From contig JAHJCO010000026.1 of the NCBI GenBank assembly GCA_018831265.1, forward strand, positions 62,001 through 126,000: 64,000 nt of DNA. The letters are read 5' to 3'. A model generated the notes under the pieces. It worked only from the letters and a program-made list of their open reading frames with translations, did no database searches and was not told the origin of the DNA. The number at the start of each line of letters is the position of its first letter. Within the stretch, counting starts at the first letter, position 1. Below are positions 52,072 through 60,115 of this stretch, in pieces. The position numbers and the translations under genes were made by a program. Origin of the DNA: Actinomycetota bacterium (lineage in GTDB: Bacteria > Actinomycetota > Geothermincolia > Fen-727 > Anoxymicrobiaceae).

Positions 52072-53394
52072 TTAATATCGCCCTTCACCCGGCGTGAAGG
52101 GCTCAATGTCTCCGAAGATTGAATCCGAACTTGATGAGGGCTCGTAGTTCCCAAGTCCCTCGGCCAATACGTTGAACGCCCCGGAACAGCCATCAGTAAT
52201 ATCGTCGTGAAGACACGCCCCGGGGAACAGGGAAAGCTCTTCGATTAACGTGTCTGTCCAGTGTCGCCGCACGACATAGACGTTTGCGTTTGCGGTCGCA
52301 GCCGAAAAGGGTCTCGCCCGGGCCGCCTTGTTGCCGGTGGACCTGATCCCCTTGAAGTCAAACCCGACCAACACATGCCGGGCGTAGTGATCCGTCACCG
52401 TCTTACCGCTCGAGCCGGGCTCCTCCTCCGTTCGTATCGCCGTGTTCGGTCCGTCCTCCTCGGCGGTGCGCCTCACGAGGTCCTCGACCTCCCCCGGGGT
52501 CGACCGTACATGCTTCAGGTCGACGATATAGAACCTGCCATCTTTCAACCCCATTCGTACGCCCGCCGTGTAGTCGGGGTCGCGCCCGGGTTTTGGAGCG
52601 GACGCGGCGAGGTCCCAGTACCTAACCATGTAACTAATGTTGGGCACCTCGTCGGGGCGTATGATGATGAAGTCGTCGGCGTGGAACATCCCCGCACCCT
52701 CCGCCACGTCCCAGTCACCATCAAGCAGCCTTGCCCGGGTAATCGGGTCGAGCTCTCCCAGCGCCCGTAGATACATCTCCGTGTCGACGTGTGGGTTATC
52801 CTGCAGGCTGGACGGGATGAACTCCCGGTCCTTGGTAGGGCTCGTGATGAACCGGTCCTTGAAGAACTGATGGCCCTTGCCCCCGGGGTTCCCCGTCGAC
52901 CATATCCGCAAGGGAACCCTGGCCCCCCTCTTGCGGCGCAGACGGGAGTGCATGTAGGTATAGTGGGCGGGCTCGAGTTGTGTCACCTCGTCGAAGAATA
53001 TCCCCTGGAACTCGGCCGATTGATAGGCGTAACGGTCGCGCTCGGCGTCCAGGTACCCGAACGACAGGACTCCGCCCCCCGGGACCCTCCACGTGTGATC
53101 CCGCTCCGACCACTCGGCCTTGCCGGTAAGCCATTCCTTTGAAACGCTCAGCAGGGCTCCCTCGCGGGAAAGGTCCGCGTAGGACCTGCGAAATATGATG
53201 GCGCTGTATCCCTTGATCGGCAGGTACATGCACGCCGCCGCGAGCAGCCCGGCGCTCTTGCCCCCACCGGCGGCACCGCCGAAGAACACCTCCCGCTTGG
53301 GCGACAGGAGAAAGCGCAACTGACGCTCCGTAGGCGTGATCGGTATAAACGGATTCTCGTAGATGAACTTCTCGGCCAGGTCTCTTGTGCTCAT
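52072..53394 (-). CDS. Terminase large subunit (E2)
   Basis: A 440-residue DNA-packaging motor with an intact Walker A FFGGAAGGGKSAG (residues 37-49), Walker B GIFFDEVTQLE (about 124), and a nuclease domain with acidic residues in MVRYWDLAAS, RTEEEPGSSGK and LHDDITDGCS. It starts at ATG 53394, overlapping the previous gene's TGA. The N-terminal region (FIYENPFIPITPTERQLRFL) is homologous to E1's. Overall identity to E1 looks low except in motifs. Confidence 0.9.
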   Translation of the reverse strand: MSTRDLAEKFIYENPFIPITPTERQLRFLLSPKREVFFGGAAGGGKSAGLLAAACMYLPIKGYSAIIFRRSYADLSREGALLSVSKEWLTGKAEWSERDHTWRVPGGGVLSFGYLDAERDRYAYQSAEFQGIFFDEVTQLEPAHYTYMHSRLRRKRGARVPLRIWSTGNPGGKGHQFFKDRFITSPTKDREFIPSSLQDNPHVDTEMYLRALGELDPITRARLLDGDWDVAEGAGMFHADDFIIIRPDEVPNISYMVRYWDLAASAPKPGRDPDYTAGVRMGLKDGRFYIVDLKHVRSTPGEVEDLVRRTAEEDGPNTAIRTEEEPGSSGKTVTDHYARHVLVGFDFKGIRSTGNKAARARPFSAATANANVYVVRRHWTDTLIEELSLFPGACLHDDITDGCSGAFNVLAEGLGNYEPSSSSDSIFGDIEPFTPGEGRY

Positions 53395-53780
53395 ATTCGC
53401 TTGATCGCCTTTGTCTTTCGTCTCCGCTCGATCCGAACGATGATTATCCAGGCAAAGCCGGGATAGACCATGTTCAGAATCTTCAGGCCGCTCAGCCAGA
53501 TGGAGTGCCACGCTTTGATGAAGGGTATCTTGAGCTTGAGTCGCCTTGACTTCCGTATCTGATCCCTCTGATACTCCGGGGCGTTCACCGTGGCTCGCCA
53601 CGCTGCGGCTTCAGGGGTGCCCATCCACTCGAACACCTCGCAGGTCTCGGGTAGTGTCTCGCGGAATCGGACTATGTCAAATATCCGACACCTGAAGTAC
53701 TGTTGCCCTGCCTCCTCGAAGGGTTCAAGCATCGCACAGGGCTTGTCGCCCCATCGGAGACACACTGGCTCAGTCATCAT
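53391..53780 (-). CDS. Small protein between RepA-like and TerL genes (E2)
   Basis: A 129-residue protein with cysteines in the first half (CLRWGDKPC, FRCRIFD, ETCEVFEW) and a hydrophobic segment near residues 95-115 followed by a very basic end (RIERRRKTKAIKRI). It overlaps both neighbours. It is unrelated to E1's protein in this slot. Possibly membrane-associated; no family recognised. Confidence 0.6.
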   Translation of the reverse strand: MMTEPVCLRWGDKPCAMLEPFEEAGQQYFRCRIFDIVRFRETLPETCEVFEWMGTPEAAAWRATVNAPEYQRDQIRKSRRLKLKIPFIKAWHSIWLSGLKILNMVYPGFAWIIIVRIERRRKTKAIKRI

Positions 53781-55131
53781 CCCCGTCCTCCCCCACGGCG
53801 TAGACGCCGTAATGAGGCTGAAACAGTTGACCTGCGTTGACCATTCGCCGCATCGTCACATTCACCGTGTTCAAGTTTTTGTTGAGCGCCGCCGCGACGT
53901 CGGAGGGGCGCAGAGGTTCGTCGGCGGCGGCAATGACCTGGAGGATCGCCCGGCGTTCTGAGCCGCCGCGGTACTCGTCGGCGGGGCCGAGAGCCGACCA
54001 GAAGCCACCCTCGAACCTCAGCGCCCACTCCGCGTCCGCAACATCCCGGCCGACAACATGCAGCACGGCGTCAGCCTCCCCCCTGATTTTCTTCAGCGTC
54101 CACACCGTGTCCACCGCGCCGGTGAGCCCGGTGGAACCGCTCGACAAATCCAAGTGATCATCGGCAAGGGAGGCGGCCTTCCTCTGATGATGGGCGACCA
54201 GGACGGCGGTGCCCGCGTCCGCGATGCGCTTGAGCGATTCGAGAGCCCGGTAATCTTCTTGATAAACGTTGCGAGATTTCGCGGCGGGTCGGACGGCCTG
54301 GAGCACGTCAACAATAACCAGTCGGGGCGCGTGTTGTTTTACAAAGCTTTCCACCATCGCCGCGCCGCCCTCGTCCAGGCGAGGCCATGACGTCTCGATC
54401 CGCAGGTTGTCGGGGAACGGCTCGTCGGCCAGCATCTTGAGGCGTTCAACGGCCCGACGTGTGGAATCCTCGAGACTCAGATACAGGACGGCCCCGGGCT
54501 CGTCCACCCGGAAGGTCTCCATGGCCCGCGCCCCCGTGGTGATGGCGAGCGCGACACTCATCAACATGAACGACTTGCCCGACTTTTCCCTCCCGGTAAA
54601 CAATGTGAGCCCGGCGGGGAGGAGGTCGTCTACAACAAAAAACACCGGCGGGAGGTCCGGCGGTTCGTGCGCCCAGAACCCCGATGTTCGGATACTGTCA
54701 TTCCCGCTCGCGGTGATCGTCTCGAGGACGGGGCCGTAATCCTTTCCGGTTTGAGCGGCGTCGGCGAGAAGATAAGCATTATCGACGATTGTCCTCCGCC
54801 TCGAGGCATCCTTCACGATGTCCGAGTAGTGCCGTACGCTCCGGGGGTTGGGGGTCGTGCCGATGAGGGCATAGACATAGGCGCGGTCGCCCACGGCCTC
54901 CAGCAGGCCCCGGCGCTTGAGCTCCTCGGCCACCACCACCGGGTCCGTTGGCTTGCCGAGCGCGAGGACGTCGGAGATGACACGGAACAGCGTGCGGTGC
55001 GCCTCGCGGTAGAAGTCCTCCGGGACTAGGACCTCGAGGGCCTCTCCCGCCGCCGCTGGGGATATCATCATGGCCCCCAGCACGGACTCCTCCGCCTCGA
55101 TGTTGTGCGGGGGGATTTTGTTGTCCGTCAT
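53770..55131 (-). CDS. DnaB-N domain plus RepA-like ATPase, replication protein (E2)
   Basis: A 453-residue protein with a DnaB N-terminal domain (IPPHNIEAEESVLGAMMISP), a RecA-like ATPase (Walker A TGREKSGKSF, about residue 181; Walker B RLVIVDVLQ, about 265) and a C-terminal winged helix (RPSDVAAALNKNLNTVNVTM). Same architecture as the E1 protein at modest identity. Likely acts at the element's iteron-type origin. Overlaps the excisionase-type gene by ATGA. Confidence 0.8.
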   Translation of the reverse strand: MTDNKIPPHNIEAEESVLGAMMISPAAAGEALEVLVPEDFYREAHRTLFRVISDVLALGKPTDPVVVAEELKRRGLLEAVGDRAYVYALIGTTPNPRSVRHYSDIVKDASRRRTIVDNAYLLADAAQTGKDYGPVLETITASGNDSIRTSGFWAHEPPDLPPVFFVVDDLLPAGLTLFTGREKSGKSFMLMSVALAITTGARAMETFRVDEPGAVLYLSLEDSTRRAVERLKMLADEPFPDNLRIETSWPRLDEGGAAMVESFVKQHAPRLVIVDVLQAVRPAAKSRNVYQEDYRALESLKRIADAGTAVLVAHHQRKAASLADDHLDLSSGSTGLTGAVDTVWTLKKIRGEADAVLHVVGRDVADAEWALRFEGGFWSALGPADEYRGGSERRAILQVIAAADEPLRPSDVAAALNKNLNTVNVTMRRMVNAGQLFQPHYGVYAVGEDGDDD

Positions 55132-55313
55132 TTTTCATCGTGCTCCTGTTGAACGGGGTCGAGGGCCTGGAGGACGTCCTCGATGCGATATCTCCATTGA
55201 CGTTCCCCTAGCCGGATTGCTGGGATTCGGCCCTGCCGCGAGAGCTGCCAGACGCGATCAGTCGTGCAGGTGAGCACCTCCGCGACTTCCACGGCTGTAA
55301 GGAGCGGTTTCAC
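55128..55313 (-). CDS. Excisionase-type HTH protein (E2)
   Basis: A 61-residue HTH_17 protein: LLTAVEVAEVLTCTTDRVWQ, then LSRQGRIPAIRLGERQWRYR (residues 4-43). It occupies the same slot as E1 35238-35453 and overlaps the regulator upstream and the RepA-like gene downstream by four bases each. Confidence 0.8.
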   Translation of the reverse strand: MKPLLTAVEVAEVLTCTTDRVWQLSRQGRIPAIRLGERQWRYRIEDVLQALDPVQQEHDEK

Positions 55314-55507
55314 TCGTCCGCCTCCTCGAACAGCTCAGCCTCCGGAAGGCCGAACGCCCGGGACAGCAGTTGTCTATACTTTGGGTACGCTGGTATCTTG
55401 CATCGCTCCATGGCGGACAGCGTCGGCTCCGGAATGCGCGTAACGACGGTCAAATCTGTCAGTGTCCACCCGCGACTCTCGCGGATAGCCCGCATCTTAA
55501 GCTCCAT
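55310..55507 (-). CDS. XRE-family HTH regulator (E2)
   Basis: A 65-residue Cro/CI-like protein: MRAIRESRGWTLTDLTVVTR, then IPEPTLSAMERCKIPAYPKY (residues 5-44). ATG 55507 follows AGGAGG. As first gene of the leftward operon and neighbour of the divergent promoter, it is the probable lysogeny-type repressor or switch. Confidence 0.75.
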   Translation of the reverse strand: MELKMRAIRESRGWTLTDLTVVTRIPEPTLSAMERCKIPAYPKYRQLLSRAFGLPEAELFEEADE

Positions 55508-55519
55508 TCGTCCTCCTGA

Positions 55520-55548
55520 TTGACACGTCGCCATATCGCCTCTATACT
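55520..55548 (+). promoter_or_regulatory. Rightward E2 promoter, likely giving a leaderless message
   Basis: TTGACA (55520-55525) and TATACT (55543-55548), 17 bases apart. The ATG of the next gene is at 55555, where transcription is expected to start, so the message probably has no leader. The promoter lies within 13 bases of the leftward gene's start. Confidence 0.8.
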
Positions 55549-55554
55549 GTATAT

Positions 55555-56658
55555 ATGCGAAATAGCGACATGGAGCGAGTCGGAATCAAGGCGGTCCAAG
55601 CGGCGGTTCGAGGCCTTTGGACGTTCATGGACCAGGTCCAGGGGTTACTGCCGGAGGCAGAAAAGGCGAGTAAACCAGTTGTTGTATCGTCACCGTCCGG
55701 GGGTCGGCCTGACATTAAGCACCTGGGACTTGCCTTACCGGGGGGACTAACACAATGCTTAGTTTGGTTTGCCCCCGGCTATACGGTCGAGTGTAGACGA
55801 GGTAACGCCATTGGGGTCCTGGAGGGTATGGCGGACTACGTGACCAATCGCTTCCCGAATGGTGAGAGTCTCGAGCCCTTCAAGGATTGGCTGAAGACTC
55901 AAAGGAAGGACTCAGGACTCCAAAACTGGATCATCGACGCGTACGGGCCAATGGTCTTTCTAGATGAAGACCTGCCAATAGAAGACCTGATCGCGCAATT
56001 CTGTTGGTGTCTATGGCGCGGATCTATAGCAGACCAAGATGTAATCGACTTCCTTATGACGTACGCATACTCAATAGCCGATGGAGAGGGTGTTGTCGCT
56101 GTCTTTGACGGCAACTTCAAGGGTCCGCGGTCGCCTTTCGGACTACGGGCGTACCTCTGCTCCGTCCGCGATACGGAGTCCCCGCCACTACCCGAATTCT
56201 CAATGACAGATTTCGTCGAGCGAGCCCGGACTCAGGACACGGGTCTCCCTGAGGAAGCCGACGATTTTGAGACCATGCGGGAACTTGAGGATACAACGCC
56301 ACGGGCGAAGATCAAACGAGAAGTCAATTACTGGCACTGGCGTACTGTCGCTATGAACCTCGGGGTCAACGCACGTACCTTCTATGACCACATGATAGCG
56401 GGGAAGTATCCCTCTACGCGGTGGCTAGCCCGGAAGGGCATGGAGTATCGGTTCAGCGCCGACCAGTACCGCGTTGTCGAGCAGTATTACCGGGACCGTA
56501 AATCGCGCGAAAAGCTCGTGAAAGAGTATGCGGCCCGTCGGGGAATTAAGGTTGAATCTGCATTGAGGTATGTACAGCGCCTTGAAAAGGATGGAAAGAC
56601 TCTGCAAGACATAGGGCAAATCATCCACGGTCCCGAGAAGAATAGCGGGCAGAAATGA
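55555..56658 (+). CDS. Element-specific 367-residue protein upstream of the integrase (E2)
   Basis: No family recognised. The protein is soluble, with Trp/Cys-rich middle (AQFCWCLWRGSIADQD), and a C-terminal third with two HTH-like helices (WRTVAMNLGVNARTFYDHMI; EYAARRGIKVESALRYVQRL), suggesting DNA binding. Translation may begin at 55555 (leaderless) or at the ATG at 55570. It is the counterpart in position, not in sequence, of E1's 230-residue gene. It could be a replication or excision regulator or a cargo gene against competing phages; neither is shown. Confidence 0.7.
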   Translation: MRNSDMERVGIKAVQAAVRGLWTFMDQVQGLLPEAEKASKPVVVSSPSGGRPDIKHLGLALPGGLTQCLVWFAPGYTVECRRGNAIGVLEGMADYVTNRFPNGESLEPFKDWLKTQRKDSGLQNWIIDAYGPMVFLDEDLPIEDLIAQFCWCLWRGSIADQDVIDFLMTYAYSIADGEGVVAVFDGNFKGPRSPFGLRAYLCSVRDTESPPLPEFSMTDFVERARTQDTGLPEEADDFETMRELEDTTPRAKIKREVNYWHWRTVAMNLGVNARTFYDHMIAGKYPSTRWLARKGMEYRFSADQYRVVEQYYRDRKSREKLVKEYAARRGIKVESALRYVQRLEKDGKTLQDIGQIIHGPEKNSGQK

Positions 56659-56681
56659 CGGGGTTTGTTGCCAAGAAGTAG
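56655..56681 (+). pseudogene. Relic of an E1-type integrase start (eight codons then stop)
   Basis: Reads ATGACGGGGTTTGTTGCCAA plus GAAG then TAG. These 24 bases equal the first eight codons of the E1 integrase (MTGFVAKK), and the ATGA overlap with the upstream stop is also kept. The present E2 integrase starts 17 bases later. This marks the junction where an integrase module was exchanged. Confidence 0.7.
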
Positions 56682-56697
56682 GTGGAGATAGGAGGTC

Positions 56698-57843
56698 ATG
56701 GTGTCATACGTCGTAAGGCGTGAAGCGTCTAAGCGGGGCAAAGGCCCCAGGTGGTACGCGGTCTACACGGTCAACGGTCGTAAGAGGTGGGAGCTCGCGG
56801 GCTCATCCCGTAAGGCCGCCGAAAGCCTCATGCGCCTCCGGGAGCAGGAGGTCGCGGCTGGTACCTTCAAGGAAAAGCAGCACCGTAACGGGGGGGTCAC
56901 GTTCCAGGAGTACAGCGAGACCTTCCTCAAGGGCGTATCTGACCGCTGCAAGGAAAGCACCGTCGACGACTACCGGGTTTGTCTGGATCACCTGCTACCT
57001 ATTCTCGGCAAGAAGAAGCTCTCCGAAATCACCCGGGCCGACTGCAAGAGCGCCATCGAGACGGCGTCCGTCCGAAAGGAAGGCAAAGCCAAGGGTCAGC
57101 GCTACTCGGCCAGCATGGTCAACAAGATGATCATGGTACTCAAACTGATGTTGAAAGAGGCCTGCGAGGACGAGCACATAGAGACGAACCCCGCACAGTA
57201 CATCAAGCGGGTCAGGGGCGAGCATCAGGAGATGGACTTCCTCCGACCGGACGAGGTCTCAAAGCTCCTGCAGGCCTGCGAGACCGACTTCTACCCCATC
57301 GTGGCGGTGGCCGTGATGACCGGTATGCGGGAGGGCGAAGAGGTCGCGCTCCGTCGTGGTGACGTGGACCTCGACAACGGCGTTATCTACATCCGGCGCA
57401 ACTTCTCCCCGAAGTTTGGTATCACGTCGACTAAGACGCACAGGAGCACCCGGGCGGTGGAGATGTCACAGGCGCTTGCTACCATCGTGAGAGGGCACCT
57501 GGAGTCCACTGAGGGCGAACCGGACGACCTCCTGTTCCCCGGTAAGGATGGAGGCTGCATCCTCCCACAGAACATGATCCGCGACACGTTCGAGCCCACA
57601 CTCAAGCGGGCGGGGCTCAGGAAGGTGCGGTGGCACGACCTCCGCCACACCTTCGCGGCGTTGATGCTCTCGAGCGGCGAGAATGTCATGTTCGTCTCAC
57701 GGCAACTCGGACACTCCTCAGTCAAGACGACGCTCGACATATACGGCCATGTCCTGCCGGAGGTCTCCGCCAGCGCGGGGCGGAGGTTGGACGATCTGCT
57801 CTTCAACGGGAACATCGTGAGCCTCGAGCGAAAGGCCAGGTAG
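56698..57843 (+). CDS. int: Tyrosine integrase (E2)
   Basis: A 381-residue recombinase with an arm-binding N-terminal domain, core-binding domain (about residues 66-170) and catalytic residues Arg211 (TGMREGEE), His313/Arg316 (WHDLRHTF), His339 (LGHSS) and Tyr349 (LDIYGHV). It shares QEMDFLRPDEV with the E1 enzyme (TEMDFLRPDEV) but targets tRNA-Cys. GGAGGT lies upstream of the ATG. Confidence 0.95.
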   Translation: MVSYVVRREASKRGKGPRWYAVYTVNGRKRWELAGSSRKAAESLMRLREQEVAAGTFKEKQHRNGGVTFQEYSETFLKGVSDRCKESTVDDYRVCLDHLLPILGKKKLSEITRADCKSAIETASVRKEGKAKGQRYSASMVNKMIMVLKLMLKEACEDEHIETNPAQYIKRVRGEHQEMDFLRPDEVSKLLQACETDFYPIVAVAVMTGMREGEEVALRRGDVDLDNGVIYIRRNFSPKFGITSTKTHRSTRAVEMSQALATIVRGHLESTEGEPDDLLFPGKDGGCILPQNMIRDTFEPTLKRAGLRKVRWHDLRHTFAALMLSSGENVMFVSRQLGHSSVKTTLDIYGHVLPEVSASAGRRLDDLLFNGNIVSLERKAR

Positions 57844-57964
57844 TCACACGCGAGGGTTGGTATGGACCGGGGCGGTCTATCGCATCCTGGGCGATTCTGA
57901 GGCCTCGCAGGTGTTGAGACTGTGGGGCGAGTTGAGGAAGTGTCACGAGTGAAGGGGGCGCGCA

Positions 57965-58171
57965 ATGAGACCTCATATCATGCGGGCGCTGTTGGATTGG
58001 CAACGCACCTGGGATAAGCAGTCGGCAAGCGGTCAATGGGATTTGACCCCGCTAGAGATGTGGCGCTGGCTAGGGTGTATCTACGCGACGATGACCCCTG
58101 AAGAGCAGGAGGAGGGCGGGAGACTAGCCGGGCTCGAACTCGACCAGTTGACGCCGGACAAACAGTCATAG
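57965..58171 (+). CDS. Hypothetical 68-residue protein (E2)
   Basis: A small acidic protein rich in Trp (MRPHIMRALLDWQRTWDK; TPLEMWRWLGCIYATMTPEE) with AAGGGGG upstream and a hairpin terminator right after it, both of which support it being a gene. No homologue in E1. In the 120 bases before it, a frame of about 31 codons from a TTG near 57858 is open but weakly supported. Confidence 0.55.
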   Translation: MRPHIMRALLDWQRTWDKQSASGQWDLTPLEMWRWLGCIYATMTPEEQEEGGRLAGLELDQLTPDKQS

Positions 58172-58187
58172 CAGGGATGGAGCGCGG

Positions 58188-58216
58188 AGGGCCCCCACGT
58201 CCGGGGGCCTTCTTCA
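58188..58216 (+). terminator. Rho-independent terminator after the 68-residue gene
   Basis: GGCCCCC and GGGGGCC flank ACGTCC and are followed by TTCTTC. Ends the rightward integrase unit of E2. Confidence 0.75.
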
Positions 58217-58283
58217 TGTGGGGTGAGTATCGGGGCGGGTGGTGATCGGCGATCCTGGGGCAAATGGTGGGGTTATATCAGTC

Positions 58284-58541
58284 CTATTCGCCCCGCTTGC
58301 GCTCACGGTAGGCCCGCTGGTATGCCCGCTCTTTCTCAAGTGTCGCCTCCGGGTCCAGGGCACGACTTCTCCTCTTCGACGCGTTGATCTCCTCGCGGTG
58401 GGTCCGTCGGTACTCTCGGCCGTACTCGGAAAGGCACGGCTTACACCATCCGGTCAGGCCCGACTCCGAACTCCTATCCTGGCGGAAGTATTCCGTTGTC
58501 GCCGGGTAACTCTTCTTGCACCTGGTACACACCTTCTCCAT
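58284..58541 (-). CDS. Small CxxC zinc-finger protein, HNH/endonuclease-VII-like N-terminus (E2)
   Basis: An 85-residue homologue of E1 38125-38391: VCTRCKKSYPATTEYFRQDR, then WCKPCLSEYGREYRRTHREE. Both CxxC pairs are kept and the HNH part is absent. The 25 bases beyond its stop (GGGGCAAATGGTGGGG...) are identical in E1, so the whole right-end block is shared. Confidence 0.65.
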   Translation of the reverse strand: MEKVCTRCKKSYPATTEYFRQDRSSESGLTGWCKPCLSEYGREYRRTHREEINASKRRSRALDPEATLEKERAYQRAYRERKRGE

Positions 58542-58818
58542 AGGGCAATCCTATCAGGTCCATAGCAAACCCTTCACCATCATGTGGTCGGCGTTCCTGG
58601 GGCAAATCAGGGCTCCGGGCGTGTTGCTAGTGTTGATGGGGTTACCCGTGTTGGGGGATGCAACTGAAAGGATGAACAGGTCACTCGACTATCTCACCCT
58701 CGACCTCGTCCCCGCCCTCGATGAGTCCGGCCGTCTGTGACGTGGTGATCTCCCCCACCCTGCCGGTAGAGTCCCCTGTGACCCCGTAGTCGTTACAGAT
58801 AGCCCTTCTATACCTTTA
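58542..58818. other. E2 right-end non-coding block
   Basis: Between the zinc-finger gene and the iteron-like cluster. A rightward frame of 74 codons (58516-58740) overlaps the 5' end of the zinc-finger gene and lacks a ribosome-binding site or homology, so I do not call it. Nothing else is recognised. Confidence 0.4.
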
Positions 58819-58908
58819 GGTGTCAGAGTGTAAAGACTTCCCCGATTTCCTACTCAAACCCCGAATCTGGCGGTAACGAGTCCGGTAACGAGTTGTAAAG
58901 ACTTCCCC
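58819..58908 (+). repeat. E2 right iteron-like cluster
   Basis: Contains GTGTAAAGACTT and TTGTAAAGACTT (each followed by CCCC) and two GGTAACGAGT units. The GTAACGAGT unit is the same as in the E2 left cluster but on the opposite strand, so the clusters face outward as in E1. Confidence 0.5.
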
Positions 58909-58932
58909 ACCTGGGGCCTCAACCGTCGATTT

Positions 58933-58954
58933 CTGGTAGACAGACGGTAGATGG
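58933..58954. repeat. E2 right integrase arm-type site (candidate)
   Basis: Identical to 50071-50092. The second GGTAGA ends 73 bases before the right attachment core, exactly as in E1. Confidence 0.7.
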
Positions 58955-59024
58955 TTTTGACCCTGCCAGTACAAGCTATCACATGCCTGCTACGCTTAGA
59001 TGCTTTGCTGGAGCGGCCTGAGGG

Positions 59025-59100
<76 letters not shown>

Positions 59101-59177
59101 GGGATGTCCACATTTTACTATAAAGCACGCGCCTCCGAGCGGCCGCTCAAGCCCGCGCCCGCGTTTCTCCGGGGTCC

Positions 59178-59206
59178 TTGTAAAGGCGGTACCGGGGCGT
59201 TATGTT
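59178..59206 (+). promoter_or_regulatory. Candidate promoter of the alpha/beta hydrolase operon
   Basis: TTGTAA (59178-59183) and TATGTT (59201-59206) are 17 bases apart; the ATG is at 59300. Confidence 0.4.
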
Positions 59207-59299
59207 CTATCGGACGCTATCGGAGGCGTCTGACGCAACGGCCGTGGTGCGGCCGTGCGCCTCGGGATTCGCATTGATCTGGAGACAGAAGGAGACGGC

Positions 59300-60115
59300 A
59301 TGAGGAAGATGGCGTCGGTCGATGACGTGGAGATCTGCTACGAGCGAATGGGCTCCGGTCCCCCGCTGGTGATGATCATGGGTTACACGGCCAACATGGA
59401 CTGGTGGAGCCCGCTGCTGCTGGAGGTCCTGTCCTCCCGGTACGCGGTGACCGTCTTCGACAACCGCGGCGCCGGACGCTCCGGCGCAGGATGTCGTCGC
59501 TTCACCGTCAAGCAGTTCGCGGCGGATACCGCGGGCCTAATGAAGGTGCTGGGGATCGAGCGTGCCCACGTGCTGGGGGCGTCGATGGGCGGCATGATAG
59601 CGCAGCAACTGGCCCTCGACTTCCCGCTGAAGGTGGACCGCCTGGTCCTGTGCTGCACCACCTGCGGGGGCCCGGAGGTGAAACCGCCCGCGCTCCCCGT
59701 GCTCAGGAGACTGGTGGATTTCTCCGGATCTCCGGAGGACAGGATCAGGCGAAGCGCTGATGTCCTCTACCCCCGGGGGTACCTAGACGACCACCCCGAC
59801 GTGGTCGAAAACGCCATAGGGGTTATCCTGAAGGCGATGATCACTCCGCGCAACGCTTACCGCCAGGCCGGAGCGATATTCGGTTTCCGGACCCACAGGA
59901 GGCTTCCGGCCCTGTTCCAGGAGACCCTGGTGATGTGCGGCGAGGAGGACGTGCTGGTCCCGCCTGCCAACTCGGACACGCTCGCGGCGAGGATACCCCG
60001 TACCACGTTGCGCAGGTTCGCGGGAGCGGGGCACGGATTCACCACCCAGTGCGCTGCCGAGGTTGCAGACGCCGTCGTCGAGTTCCTCTCGGAGCAGACG
60101 GCGCCCGTGACATGA
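59300..60115 (+). CDS. Alpha/beta-fold hydrolase
   Basis: A 271-residue hydrolase with the oxyanion segment MIMGYTANMDWW, the nucleophile elbow LGASMGGMIAQQ (Ser about residue 95), a catalytic Asp in MCGEEDVLVPP (about 216) and His in AGAGHGFTTQ (about 244). Substrate unknown; the group includes esterases and hydrolases of small esters. ATG 59300 follows AGGAG. Its stop overlaps the next start by ATGA, so the genes are translationally coupled. Confidence 0.85.
   Translation: MRKMASVDDVEICYERMGSGPPLVMIMGYTANMDWWSPLLLEVLSSRYAVTVFDNRGAGRSGAGCRRFTVKQFAADTAGLMKVLGIERAHVLGASMGGMIAQQLALDFPLKVDRLVLCCTTCGGPEVKPPALPVLRRLVDFSGSPEDRIRRSADVLYPRGYLDDHPDVVENAIGVILKAMITPRNAYRQAGAIFGFRTHRRLPALFQETLVMCGEEDVLVPPANSDTLAARIPRTTLRRFAGAGHGFTTQCAAEVADAVVEFLSEQTAPVT

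Noticed and set aside
58516..58740. A 74-codon rightward frame near the E2 right end
   Set aside because: Overlaps the conserved zinc-finger gene on the other strand and has no ribosome-binding site or E1 counterpart.
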